Below are positions 52,761-64,000 of a stretch of 64,000 nt of DNA, piece after piece. The position numbers and the translations under genes were made by a program. Origin of the DNA: Calliopsis andreniformis. Taxonomy: Eukaryota > Arthropoda > Insecta > Hymenoptera > Andrenidae. The notes under the pieces are model-generated. The model made no database searches. It had not been told where the DNA came from and worked only from the letters and a program-made list of their open reading frames with translations. The DNA is taken from positions 20,850,001-20,914,000 of the forward strand of contig NW_027480422.1 in the NCBI RefSeq assembly GCF_051401765.1, given 5' to 3'. Position 1 is the stretch's first letter; every line of letters starts with the position of its first letter.

Positions 52761-55700
52761 CAGAAGCATAAAATACAATATAAGTACCACAGTTTTTCCA
52801 TCGTATAACAGGAGTAATTGCAACCAGAGTGAAGGTGATGGTCATTTCTAAGTTCCCGGCAACCTAGGCTTCACTCTAGAGCGTTGCTCCACCAGATCGA
52901 CTAGTTAGGGCCTAAGAAGTCAACGCCAGAAGCATAAAATACAATATAAACCCAACAGTTTTTCCCTTGTATAACAGGAATAATTGCGACCAGTGTGTAA
53001 GCTATGGTCATTTCTACGTTCCGGGCAACCTAGGCTTCACCCTAGGGCGTTGCTCCAACAGATCCAATAGTTAGGACATAAGAACTCAACGCCAGAAGCA
53101 TAAAATACAAAATAGATACAACAGCTTTTCCATCATATAACAGGTATAATTGCAACCAGTGTGAAGGTGATGGTCACTTCTACGTTCCGGGCAACCTAGG
53201 CTTCAGTCTAGGGCGTTGTTCCCCCAGTTCGAATAGTTAGGGCCTAAGAAGCCTACGCCAGAAGCATAAAATACAATATAAATACAACAGTTTTTCCATC
53301 GCATAACAGGAATAATAGCAACCAGTGTGAAGGTGATGGTCATTTCTAAGTTCCGGGCAACCGAGGCATCACTCTAGAGCGTTGCTTCACCAGATCGAAT
53401 AGCCAGGGCCTTAGAAGTCAACGCCATAAGCACAAAATAAAATAGAAATACAACAGCTATTCCATCGTATAACAGGAATGATTGCAACTAGTGTGAAAGT
53501 GATGGTCATTTCTACGTTCCGGGCAACCTAGGCTTCACTCTAGAGCGTTGTTCCTCCAGATCGAATAGCTAGGGCCTAAGAAGTCTACAGCAGAAGCATA
53601 AAATACAATATAAATACAACAGTTTTTCCATCGTATAACAGGAATAAGTGCAACAAGTGTGAAAGTGATGGTCATTTCTACGTTCCGGGTAACCCAGGCT
53701 TCAGTCTAGGGCGTGGTTCCCCCATATCGAATAGTTAGGGCCTAAGAAGCCTACGCCAGAAGCATAAAATACAATATAAATATCACAGTTTTTCCATCGT
53801 ATAACAGGAATAATTGCAACCAGAGTGAAGGTGATGGTCATTTCTAAGTCCGCGGCAACCTAGGCTTCACTCTAGAGCGTTGCTCCACCATATCGAATAG
53901 CTAGGGCCTTAGAAGTCAACGCCAGAATCACAAAATAAAATAAAAATACAACAGTTATTCCATCGTATAACAGGAATAATTACAACCAGTGTGAAAGTAA
54001 TGGGCATTTCTACGTTCCGTGCAACCTAGACTTCACTCTAGGGCATTGCTCCACCAGGTCGAATAGTTGGGGCCTTAGAAAACAACTCCAGGCGCATAAA
54101 ATACAATAAAAATACGACAGTTTTACCATCGTACAACAGGCACAGTTGCAACCAGTGTGAAAGATATGGTCATTTCTACGTTTCGGGCAACCTAGGCTTC
54201 ACCCTAGGGCGTTGTTCCACCAGATCCAATAGTTAGGACATAAGAAGTCAACGCCAGACGTATAAAATACAAAATAGATACAACAGCTTTTCCATCATAT
54301 AACAGGAATAATTGCAGCCAGTGTGAAAGTGATGGTCATTTCTACCTTCCGGGCAACCTAGGCTTCAGTCTAGGGCGTTGTTCCCCCAGATCGAATAGCT
54401 AGGGCCTAAGAAGTCAACGCCAGAAGCATATAAATACGATATATGTACCACAGTTTTTCCATCTTATAAAACGAATAATTGAAACCAGTGTGAAAGCAAT
54501 GGCCATTTCTACGTTCCGGTGATCCTAGACTTAACTCCGAGGCATTGCACCACCAGATCCAAATATAGGGCCTTAGAACTCAACGCCAGAAGCATAGAGT
54601 ACAACAAAAATCCAACAGTTTCTTCATTGTACAACAGGAATAATAGCAACCAGTGCGAAGGTAATGGTCATTTCTACGTTCCGGGCAACCTAGGCTTCAC
54701 CCTAGGGCGTTGCTCCAGCAGATCCAATAGTTAGGACCTCAGAAGTCAACGCCAGGAGCATAAAATACAATAAAATACCACAGTTTTTCCATCGTATAAC
54801 AGGAATAATTGGAACCAGAGTGAAGGTGATGGTCATTTCTAAGTTCCGGGCAACCTAGGCTTCACTCTAGAGCGCTGCTTCACCAGATCGAATAGCTACG
54901 GCCTTAGAAGTCAACGCCAGAAGCATAAAATAATATAAAAATACAACAGTTGTTCAATCGTATAACAGGAATAATTACAACCAGTGTGAAAGTAATGGTC
55001 ACTTCTGCGTTCCGGGCCCCATAGGCTTCACTCTTGGACGTTGCCCCACCAGATCGAATAGCTAGGACCTTGGAAGTCAAAGCCAGACGCAGAAAATACA
55101 ATATAAATAAAACAGTTTTTCCACGGTATAAAACGAATAATTGCAACCAGTATGAAAATTATGGTCATCTCTACGTTCCGGGCAACCTAGGCTTCACCAT
55201 AGGGCGTTGCTCCACCAGATCCAATACTTAGGACCTAAGAAGTCAACGCCAGAAGCATAAAATACAAAATAGATACAACAGTTTTTCCATCATATAACAG
55301 GAATAATTGCAACCAGTGTGAAAGTGATGGTCATTTCTACGTTCCGGCCAACCTAGGCTTCAGTCTAGGGCGTGGTTCCCCCATATCGAATAGTTAGGGC
55401 CTAATAAGTCAACGCCAGAAGCATAAAATACGATATATGTACAACAGCCTTTCCATCGTATCAAACGAATAAGTGCAACCAGTGTGAAAGCAATGGCCAT
55501 TTCTACGTTCCGGGCATCCTAGACTTAACTCTAGGGCGTTGCTCCACCAGATCGAATAGCTAGGGCCTTAGAAGTCAACGCCCGAAACATAAAATACAAT
55601 AAAAATACAACAGTTTTTCCATCGTATAACGGGAATAATTGCAACAAATGTGAACATGATGGTCATTTCCACGATCCAGGCAACCTAGGCTTCACTCTAG

Positions 55701-58019
55701 GGCGTTCTTCCACCAGATCCAATAGTTAGGGCCTAAGAAGTCAACGACAGAAGCATAAAATACAATAAAGATACAACAGCGTTTCCATCGCATAACAGGA
55801 ATAATTGCAGCCAGAGTGAAGGTGATGGTCATTTCTACGTTCCGGGCAACCTAGGCTTCACTCTACGGCGTTGGTCCACCAGGTCCAATAGATAGGGCCT
55901 TAGAAATCAACGCCAGAAGCATAAAATACGATATATGTACAACAGCCTTTCCATCGTATCCAACGAATAAGTGCAACCAGTGTGAAAGCAATGGCCATTT
56001 CTACGTTCCGGGCATCCTAGACTTAACTCTAGGGCGTTGCTCCACCAGATCGAATAGCTACGGCCTTAGAAGTCGACGCCCGAAGCATAAAATACAATAA
56101 AAATACAACAGTTTTTCATTCGTATAACAGGAATAATAGCAACCAGAGTGATGGTGATGGACACTTCTAAGTTCCGGGCAACCTAGGCTTCACTCTAGAG
56201 CGTTGCACCACCAGATCGAATAGCTAGGGCCTTAGCAGTCAACGCCAGAGGCATAAAATAAAATATAAATACAACAGTTATTCCATCGAATAACAGGAAT
56301 AATTACAACCAGTGTGAAAGTAATGGGCATTTCTACGTTCCGGTCAACCTAGGCTTCACTCTAGGGCGTTGGTCCACCAGGTCGAATAGTTAGGGCCTGA
56401 GAAAACAACTCCAGACGCATAAAACGCAATAAAAATACAACAGTTTTTCCATCGTATGAAAAGAATAATTGCAACCAGTGTGAAAGTAATGGTCATTTCT
56501 ACGTTCCGGTCATCCTAGGCTTCACTCTAGGCCGTTGCTCCAACACATCGAATAGCTACGGCCTTAGAAGTCAACGCCAGAAGTATAAAATACAATATAA
56601 ATACAATAGTTTTTCCATCGTATAAAACGAATAATTGCAACCAGTATGAAAGTTATGGTCATTTCTACATTCCGGCCAACCTAGGCTTCAGTCTAGGGCG
56701 TGGTTCCCCCATATCGAATAGTTAGGGCCTAAGAAGCCTACGCCAGAAGCATAAAATACAATATAAGTACCACAGTTTTTCCATCGTATAACAGGAGTAA
56801 TTGCAACCAGAGTGAAGGTGATGGTCATTTCTAAGTTCCCGGCAACCTAGGCTTCACTCTAGAGCGTTGCTTAACCAGATCGAATAGCCAGGGCCTTAGA
56901 AGTCAACGCCAGAAGCACAAAATAAAATAGAAATACGACAGCTATTCCATCGTATAACAGGAATAATTACAAGCAGTGTGAAAGTAATGGGCACTTCTAC
57001 GTTCCGTGCAACCTAGGCTTCACTCTAGGGCGTTGGACCACCAGGTCGAATAGTTAGGGCCTTAGAAAACAACTCCAGACGCATAAAGTACAATAAAAAT
57101 ACGACAGTTTTACCATCGTATAACTGTCACAGTTGCAACCAGTGTGAAAGATATGGTCATTTCTACGTTTCGGGCAACCTAGGCTTCAGTCTAGGGCGTG
57201 GTTCCCCCATATCGAATAGTTAGGGCTTAAGAAGCCTACGCCAGAAGCATAAAATGCAATGTACATACCACAGTTTTTCCATCGTATAACAGGAATAATT
57301 GCAACCAGAGTGAAGGTGATGGTCATTTCTAAGTTCCCGGCAACCTAGGCTTCACTCTAGAGCGTTGCTCCACCATATCGAATAGCTCGGGCCTTAGAAG
57401 TCATCGCCAGAAGCACAAAATAAAATAAAAATACAACAGTTATTCCATCGTATATCAGGAATAATTACAACCAGTGTGAAAGTAATGGGCATTTCGACGT
57501 TCCGTGCAACCTAGGCTTCACTCTATGGCGTTGGTCCACCAGGTCCAATAGATAGGGCCTTAGAAAACAACTCCAGACGCATAAAATACAATATAAATAC
57601 AATAGTTTTTCCATCGTATAAAACGAATAATTGCAACCAGTATGAAAGTTAAGGTCATTTCTACGTTCCGGGCAACCTAGTCTTTACCCTAGGTGGTTGC
57701 TCTAAAAGATCCAATGGTTAGGACCTTAGGAGGCAACGCCAGAAGCATAAAATACAATATAAATACAAAATTTTTTCCATCGTATAACAGGAATAATTGC
57801 CACCAGTGTGAAAGTGATGGTCATTTCTGCATTCCGGGCAACCTAGGCTTCACTCTAGGGCGTTGCTCCTCCAGATAGAATAGTTAGGGCCCAGGAAGTC
57901 AACGCCAGAAGCATAAAATACAATATAAATACATCAGTTTTTCCCTTGTATATCCGGAATGATTGCAACCAGTGTGAAAGGTATGGTCATTTCTACGTTC
58001 CGGGCAACCTAGGCTTCAC

Positions 58020-59240
58020 TCTAGGTCGTTGCTCCACCACATCGAATAGCTACGGCCTTAGGAGTCAACGCCAGGGGCATAAAATACAAAATAAATACAA
58101 CAGTTTTTCCATCGTATAACAAGAATAATTGCAAGCAGTGTTAAAGTGATGGTCATTTCTACATTCCGGGCAACCTAGGCTTCACTCTAGGGCGTTGCTC
58201 CACCAGATCGACTAGTTAGGCCCTAAGAAGTCAACGCCAGAAGCATAAAATACAATATAAATCCAACAGTTTTTCCCTTGTATAACAGGAATAATTGCAA
58301 CCAGTGTGTAAGCTATGGCCATTTCTACGTTTCGGGCAACCTAGGCTTCACTCCAGGGCGTTGGTCCACCAGATCCAATAGTTAGGGCCTAAGAAGTCAA
58401 CGACAGAAGCATAAAATACAATAAAGATACAACAGCTTTTCCATCGTATAACAGGAATAATTGCAACCAGAGTGAAGGTGATGGTCATTTCTACGTTCCG
58501 GGCAACCTAGGCTTCACTCTAGGGCGTTGATCCACCAGATCGAATAGTTAGGGCCTTAGAAGTCAATGCCCGATGCATAAAATACAATAAAAATACAACA
58601 GTTTTTCCATCGTATAACGGGAATAATTGCAACAAATGTGAAAGTGATGGTCATTTCCACGTTCCGGGCAACCTATGCTTCACTCTAGGGCGTTGATCCA
58701 CCAGATCGAATAGTTAGGGGCTTAGAAGTCAATGCCAGATGCATAAAATACAATAGAAATACAACAGTTTTTCCATCGTATAACGAGAATAATTCCAACA
58801 AATGTTAAAGTGATGGTCATTTCTACGTTCCGGGCAACCTAGGCTTCACTCTAGGTCGTTGCTCCACCTCATCGAATAGCTACGGCCTTAGGAGTCAACG
58901 CCAGAGGCATAAAATACAAAATAAATACAACAGTTTTTCCATCGTATAACAAGAATAATTGCAACCAGGGTTAAAGTGATGGTCATTTCTACATTCCGGG
59001 CAACCTAGGCTTCACTCTAGGGCGTTGCTCCACCAGATCGAATAGTTAGGGCCTAAGAAGGCAACGCCAGAAGCATAAAATACAATATAAATCCAACAGT
59101 TTTTCCCTTGTATAACAGGAATAATTGCAACAAGTGTGTAAGCTATGGTCATTTCTACGTTTCGGGCAACCTAGGCTTCACTCCAGGGCGTTGGTCCACC
59201 AGATCCAATAGTTAGGGCCTAAGAAGTCAACGACCGAAGC
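58020..59240. repeat. 5-monomer tandem duplication (830 bp)
   Basis: GGTCGTTGCTCCACC, GGAGTCAACGCCAG, ATACAAAATAAATACAAC, GTATAACAAGAATAATTGC and TCTACATTCCGGG at about 58024-58170 recur at about 58854-59000, 830 bp later. The next monomers (AATCCAACAGTTTTTCCC, GTGTGTAAGCTATGG, TTTCGGGCAACC, CGACAGAAGC or CGACCGAAGC, AATAAAGATAC) follow in both copies. Related monomers also occur at 1.66, 4.48 and 5.97 kb, so this subtype spans both ends of the window. Confidence 0.72.
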
Positions 59241-60989
59241 ATAAAATACAATAAAGATACAACAGCTTTTCCATCGTATAACAGGAATAATTGCAACCAG
59301 ACTGAAGGTGATGGTCATTTCTACGTTCCGGGCAACCTAGGCTTTACTCTAGGGCGTTGGTCCACCAGATCCAATAGTTAGGGCCTAAGAAGTCAACGAC
59401 AGAATCATAAAATACAACAAAGATACAACAGCTTTTCCATCGTCTAACAGGAATAATTGCAACCAGAGTGAAGGTGATGGCCATTTCTACGTTCCGGGCA
59501 ACCTAGGCTTCACCCTAGGGCGATGCTCCACCAGATCGAATAGCTAGGGCCTTAGAAGTCAACGCGAGAAGCATAAAATAAAATAAAAATAGAGCAGTTA
59601 TTCCATCGTATAACAGGAATAATTACAACCAGTGTGAAAGAAATGGACATTTCTACGTTCCGTGCAACCTAGACTTCACACTAGGGCGTTATTCCACCAG
59701 GTCGAATAGTTGGGGCCTTAGAAAACAAATCCAGACGCATGAAATACAATAAAAATACAACAGTTTTACCATCGTATAACTGGCATAATTGCAACCAGTG
59801 TGAACGATATTGTCATTTCTACGTTCCGGGCAACCTAGGCTTCACCCTAGGGCGTTGCTCCACCAGATCGAATAGTTAGGGCCTTAGAAGTCAACGCCCG
59901 AAACATAAAATACAATAAAAATACAACAGTTTTTCCATCGTATAACGGGAATAATTGCAACAAATGTGAACATGATGGTCATTTCCACGATCCAGGCAAC
60001 TTAGGCTTCACTCTAGGGCGTTCCTCCACCAGATCCAATAATTAGGGCCTAAGAAGTCAACGACAGAAGCATAAAATACAATAAAGATACAACAGCGTTT
60101 CCATCGTATAACAGGAATAATTGCAGCCAGAGTGATGGTGATGGTCATTTCTACGTTCCGGGCAACCTAGGCTTCACCCTAGGGCGTTGCTCCACAAGAT
60201 CGAGTAGCTAGGGCCTTAGAAGTCAACGCCAGAAGCATAAAATAAAATAATAATAAAGCAGTTATTCCGTCGAATAACAGGAATAATTACAACCAGTGTG
60301 AAAGAAATGGGCATTTCTACGGTCCGTGCAACCTAGACTTCACTATAGGGCGTTGCTCCACCAGGTCGAATAGTTGGGGCCTTAGAAAACAACTCCAGGC
60401 GCATAAAATACAATAAAAATACAACAGTTTTTCCATCGTATAACAGGAATAATTGCAACCAGTGTGAAAGTGATGGTCATTTCTACGTTCCGGGCAACCT
60501 AGGCTTCAGTCTAGCGCGTGGTTCGCCCATATCGAATAGTTAGGGCCTAAGAAGCCTACGCCAGAAGCATAAAATACAATATAAATACCACAGTTTTTCC
60601 ATCGTATAACAGGAATAAGTGCAACCAGTGTGAAAGCAATGGCCATTTCTACGGTCCGGGCATCCTAGACTTAACTCTAGGGCGTTGCTCCACCAGATCG
60701 AATAGCTACGGCCTTAGAAGTCGACGCCCGAAGCATAAAATACAATAAAAATACAACAGTTTTTCATTCGTATAACAGGAATAATAGCAACCAGAGTGAA
60801 GGTGATGGTCACTTCTAAGTTCCGGCAACCTAGGCTTCACTCTAGAGCGTTGCACCACCAGATCGAATAGCTAGGGCCTTAGAAGTCAACGCCAGAGGCA
60901 TAAAATAAAATATAAATACAACAGTTATTCCATCGTATAACAGGAATAATTACAACCAGTGTGAAAGTAATGGGCAATTCTACGTTCCG

Positions 60990-61900
60990 TGCAACCTAGG
61001 CTTCACTCTAGGGCGTTGGTCCACCAGGTCGAATAGTTAGCGCCTTAGAAAACAACTCCAGACGCATAAAATACAATATAACTACAACAGTTTTTCCACG
61101 GTATAAAACGAATAATTGCAACCAGTATGAAAGTTATGGACATTTCCACGTTCCGGGCAACCTAGGCTTCACCCTAGGGCGTTGCTCCATCAGATCGAAT
61201 AGTTAGGGCCTTAGAAGTCAACGCCAGAAGCACAAAATAAGATGAAAATACAACAGTTATTCCATCGTGTAACAGAAATAATTACAACCAGTGTGAAAGT
61301 AATGGGCATTTCTACGTTCCCTGCAACCTAGGCTTCACTCTAGGGCGTTGGTCCACCAGGTCGAATAGTTAGGGCCTTAGAAAACAACTCCAGACGCATA
61401 AAATACAATATAACTACAACAGTTTTTCCACGGTATAAAACGAATAATTGCAACCAGTATGAAAGTTATGGACATTTCCACGTTCCGGGCAACCTAGGCT
61501 TCACCCTAGGGCTTTGCTCCATCAGATCGAATAGTTAGGGCCTTAGAAGTCAACGCCAGAAGCACAAAATAAGATGAAAATACAACAGTTATTCCATCGT
61601 TTAACAGAAATAATTACAACCGGTGTGAAAGTAATGGGCAATTCTACGTTCCGTGCAACCTAGGCTTCACTCTAGGCCGTTGGTCCATCAGGTCGAATAG
61701 TTAGGGCCTTAGAAAACAACTCCAGACGCATAAAATACAATATAAATACAATAGTTTTTCCACGGTATAAAACGAATAATTGCAACCAGTATGAAAGTTA
61801 TGGTCATTTCTACGTTCCGGGCAACCTACGCTTCACCCTAGGGCGCTGCTCCACGAGATCGAATAGTTAGGTCCTAAGAAGTCAACGCCAGAAGCATAAA
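60990..61900. repeat. Dimeric tandem duplication (332 bp), two to three steps
   Basis: ACTACAACAGTTTTTCCACG starts at 61081 and 61413, 332 bp apart, and the shared variants GGACATTTCCACG, CTCCATCAGATCG, AATAAGATGAAAATAC and AACAGAAATAATTAC repeat with it. A third, more diverged step follows to about 61900 (ATAAATACAATAG, GGGCGCTGCTCCACG). Another site of recent small-scale amplification. Confidence 0.75.
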
Positions 61901-62120
61901 ATACGATATATGTACAACAGTTTTTCCATCGTGTAAAACGAACAAGTGCAACCAGTGTGAAAGCAATGGCCATTTCTACGTTCCGGGCATCGTAGACTTA
62001 ACTCTATGGCGTTGCTCCACCACATAGAATAGTTAGGGCCTAAGAAGTGAACGCCAGAAGCATAAAATACAATAGATATACAACAGTTTTTCCATCGTAT
62101 AACAGGAATAATTGCAACCA

Positions 62121-62440
62121 GTGTGAAAGTACTGGTCATTTCTATGTTCCGGGTGACCTAGGCTTCACTCTAGGGCATTGCTCCAGCAGATCGAATAGCT
62201 AGGGACTTAGAATTCAACGCCAGAAGAACAAAATACAACATAAGTACAACAGTTTTTCCATCGTATAAAATGTATAATTGCAAGAAGTGTGAAGGTAATG
62301 GTCATTTCTACGTTCCGGTCAACCTAGGCTTGACTCTAGGGCGTTGCTTCACCAGACCGAATAGTTAGGGCCTTAGATGTCAACGCCCGAAGCATAAAAT
62401 ACAAAATAAATAGGTCATATTTTCTGTTGTATAAAACGAA
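62121..62440. repeat. Isolated two-monomer class B island inside class A
   Basis: GTACTGGTCATTTCTATG with GGGTGACC, GGGACTTAGAATTCAACGCC, AACATAAGTAC and GTATAAAATGTATAATTGC are B-block markers otherwise absent from the 45-64 kb arm. They sit between ordinary A monomers on both sides, in register. The closest relatives by eye are the AGAATTC monomers near 10440 and 39970. It fits a short insertion or gene-conversion tract from a B block. Confidence 0.7.
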
Positions 62441-64000
62441 TAATTGCAACCAGCGTAAAAGTTATGGTCATTTCTACGTCCCTAGCAGCCTAGGCTTCAC
62501 TCTAGGGCGTTGCTCCACCAGATCGAATAGTTAGGACCTAAGAAGTCAACGCCAGAAGCATAAAATACAATATAAATACAACAGTTTTTCCCTCGTATAA
62601 GAGGGATGATTGCAACTAGTGTGAAAGCTATGGTCATTTCTACGTTCCGGGCAACCTAGGCTTCAGTCTAGGGCGTGGTTCCCCCAGATCGGATAGTCAG
62701 GGCCTAAGAAGCCTACGCCAGAAGCATAAAATACATTATAAATACCACAGCTTTTCCATCGTATAACAAAAATAATTGCAACCAGTGTGAAAGATATGGT
62801 AATTTCTACGTTGAGGGCAACCTAGGCTTCACTCCAGGGCGTTGCTGCACAACATCGAATAGCTACGGCCTTAGAAGTCAACGCCAGAAGGTTAAAATAC
62901 AATATAAATACAACAGATTTTCAATCGTATAATACGAATTATTGCAATCAGTATGAAAGTTATGGTCATTTCTACGTTCCGGGCAACCTGGGCTTCATCA
63001 GAGGGCGTTGCTCCACCAGATTCAATAGTTAGGACCTAAGAAGTCAACGCCAGAAGCATAAAATACAAAATAGATACAACAGTTTTTCCATCGTATAACA
63101 AGAATAATTGCAACCAGTGTGAAAGTGATGGTCATTTCTACGTTCAGAGCAACCTAGGCTTCACTCTAGGGCGTTGTCCCTCCAGATCCAATAGCTAGGG
63201 CCTATGAAGTCTACACCAGAAGCATAAAATACAATATAAATACAACAGTTTTTCCATCGTATAACAGGAATAATTGCAACCAGTGTGAAAGTGATGGTCA
63301 TTTCTAAGTTCCGGGCAACCTAGGCTTCAGTCTAGGTCGTGGTTCCCCCAGATCGAATAGTTAGGGCCTGAGAAGCCTACGCCAGAAGCATAAAATACAA
63401 TATAAATACCACAGTTTTTCCATCGTATAACAGGAATAATTGCAACCAGAGTGAAGGTGATGGTCTTTTCAAAGTTCCCGGCAACCTAGGCTACACTCTA
63501 CAGCGTTGCTCCACCAGATCGAATAGCTACGGCCTTAGAAGTCAACGCCAGATGGTTAAAATACAATATAAGTACAACAAATTTTCCATCGTATAATACG
63601 AATAATTGCAATGAGTATGAAAGTTATGGCCCTTTCTTCGTTCCGGGCAACCTAGGCTTCACTCTAGATTCTTGTTCCACCAGATCGAATAGTTAGGGCC
63701 TAAGAAGTCAACGCCAGATGCATAAACTGCAATATAAATACAACAGTTATTCCCTTGTATAACAGGAATAATTGCAACCAGTGTGGAAGGTATGGTCATT
63801 TCTAAGTTCCGGGCAACCTAGGCTTCACCCTAGAGCGTTGCACCACCAGATCGAATAGCTAGGGCCTTAGAAGACAACGCCAGAAGCGTAAAATAAAATA
63901 TAAATACAACAGTTATTCCATCGTATAACAGGAATAATTACAACCAGTGTGAAAGTAATGGGCATTTCTACGTTCCGTGCAACCTAGGCTGTACTCTAGG
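62441..64000. repeat. Class A satellite, right window edge
   Basis: Nine full A monomers and a 37-base partial one. They resemble the first 4 kb of the window: GGGCTTCATCAGAGGGCG near 62990 recalls GGGCTTCACCGGAGGGCG near 1120, and the AGAAGGTTAAAATAC monomer near 62886 recalls 2011. The array is cut, not terminated, at 64000. Confidence 0.75.

Larger units (their letters stand above)
45068..62120. repeat. Class A satellite block, right arm
   Basis: About 103 monomers of class A. Two recurrent multi-monomer phrases dominate. One joins TTATTCCATCG and AATTACAACCAG to CCGTGCAACC, TTGGTCCACCAGGTCG and AGAAAACAACTCCAG. The other joins GGGCGTGGTTCCCCC and AGAAGCCTACGCC to CAGAGTGAAGGTGATGG and TCTAGAGCGTTGC. 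Several local and distant segmental copies lie inside and are listed separately. No gene or foreign sequence is seen. Confidence 0.72.
1..64000. repeat. Satellite DNA array, ~166 bp monomer, ~385 head-to-tail copies
   Basis: The motif ATTTCTACGTTCCGGGCAAC starts at 1, recurs in the same orientation at 167 and 333, and a close variant is still in place at 63964. The spacing is 166 bp, with occasional 1-2 bp indels. From 1 to 63964 there are about 385 periods; the net excess of 53 bp is one 100 bp insertion (near 458) minus about 47 bp of small deletions. I saw no inverted monomer and no stretch over about 100 bp that fails to fit the repeat. Both ends are mid-array. Monomers are related but diverged, except in the higher-order zone at 15.7-27.6 kb. 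Such arrays typically form centromeric or pericentromeric heterochromatin in eukaryotes; that role is inferred from length and organisation only. No gene is supported anywhere in the array. Confidence 0.97.

Noticed and set aside
1..64000. CRISPR array, because of the regular spacing
   Set aside because: The whole 166 bp unit is repeated with no unique spacers and no short fixed repeat; there are no cas genes.
1..64000. Assignment to a named satellite family or species
   Set aside because: I do not recognise the monomer with confidence, and no database search was possible. A search of the 166 bp consensus against repeat libraries would be decisive.

Overview
This window is one uninterrupted satellite DNA array. 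A unit of about 166 bp repeats head to tail in a single orientation from the first base to the last, roughly 385 times. The hand-read consensus is about 42% GC. I see no protein-coding gene, RNA gene, transposon, CRISPR array, bacterial-style promoter or terminator. Open frames exist only by chance inside the repeat: all are under about 120 codons, and because 166 is not a multiple of 3 every copy shifts the frame. The array is cut by both window edges, so it continues on both sides.

The organism must be eukaryotic, because tens of kilobases of a nucleosome-length satellite with nested higher-order repeats (HORs) is centromeric, pericentromeric or other heterochromatin. I do not recognise the family and cannot name the species. 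CpG sites persist in most monomers, with some CpG-to-TpG variants.

Layout. Monomers fall into two broad classes. Class A has a TTAGGGCCTAAG or CTACGGCCTTAG motif and AATAATTGCAACCAG. Class B has GGACTTAGAATTCAACGCC, AAAATGCAACAG, AAAGCTGCAACC or ATGTATAATTGCAAGCAG. They alternate in blocks: A 1-9540; B 9541-15560; a young mixed HOR zone about 15.72-27.64 kb; B 27.64-32.89; A 32.89-36.6; B 36.6-37.37; A 37.37-38.74; B 38.74-45.07; A 45.07-62.12; a two-monomer B island 62.12-62.44; A to the end. Boundaries are good to about one monomer.

The HOR zone is the most distinctive part. A 16-monomer unit of 2655 bp, a 12-monomer derivative of 1991 bp, the 16-mer again, a 20-monomer derivative of 3319 bp and a truncated copy follow one another almost without sequence change. 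The length variants join through chimeric monomers (5' half of one type, 3' half of another), the expected trace of unequal exchange in register. The 16+12 pair is itself tandemly repeated, giving a 4646 bp period.

Elsewhere the array is a mosaic of older segmental copies of 0.3-1.2 kb at whole-monomer spacings (2-mer, 5-mer, 8-mer, 9-mer and longer), some 18-31 kb apart. The only clear non-monomer sequence is a 100 bp addition near 458-557, rich in TATAG/TAGTA steps. Everything here comes from reading by eye: monomer counts, identities and block edges are estimates.
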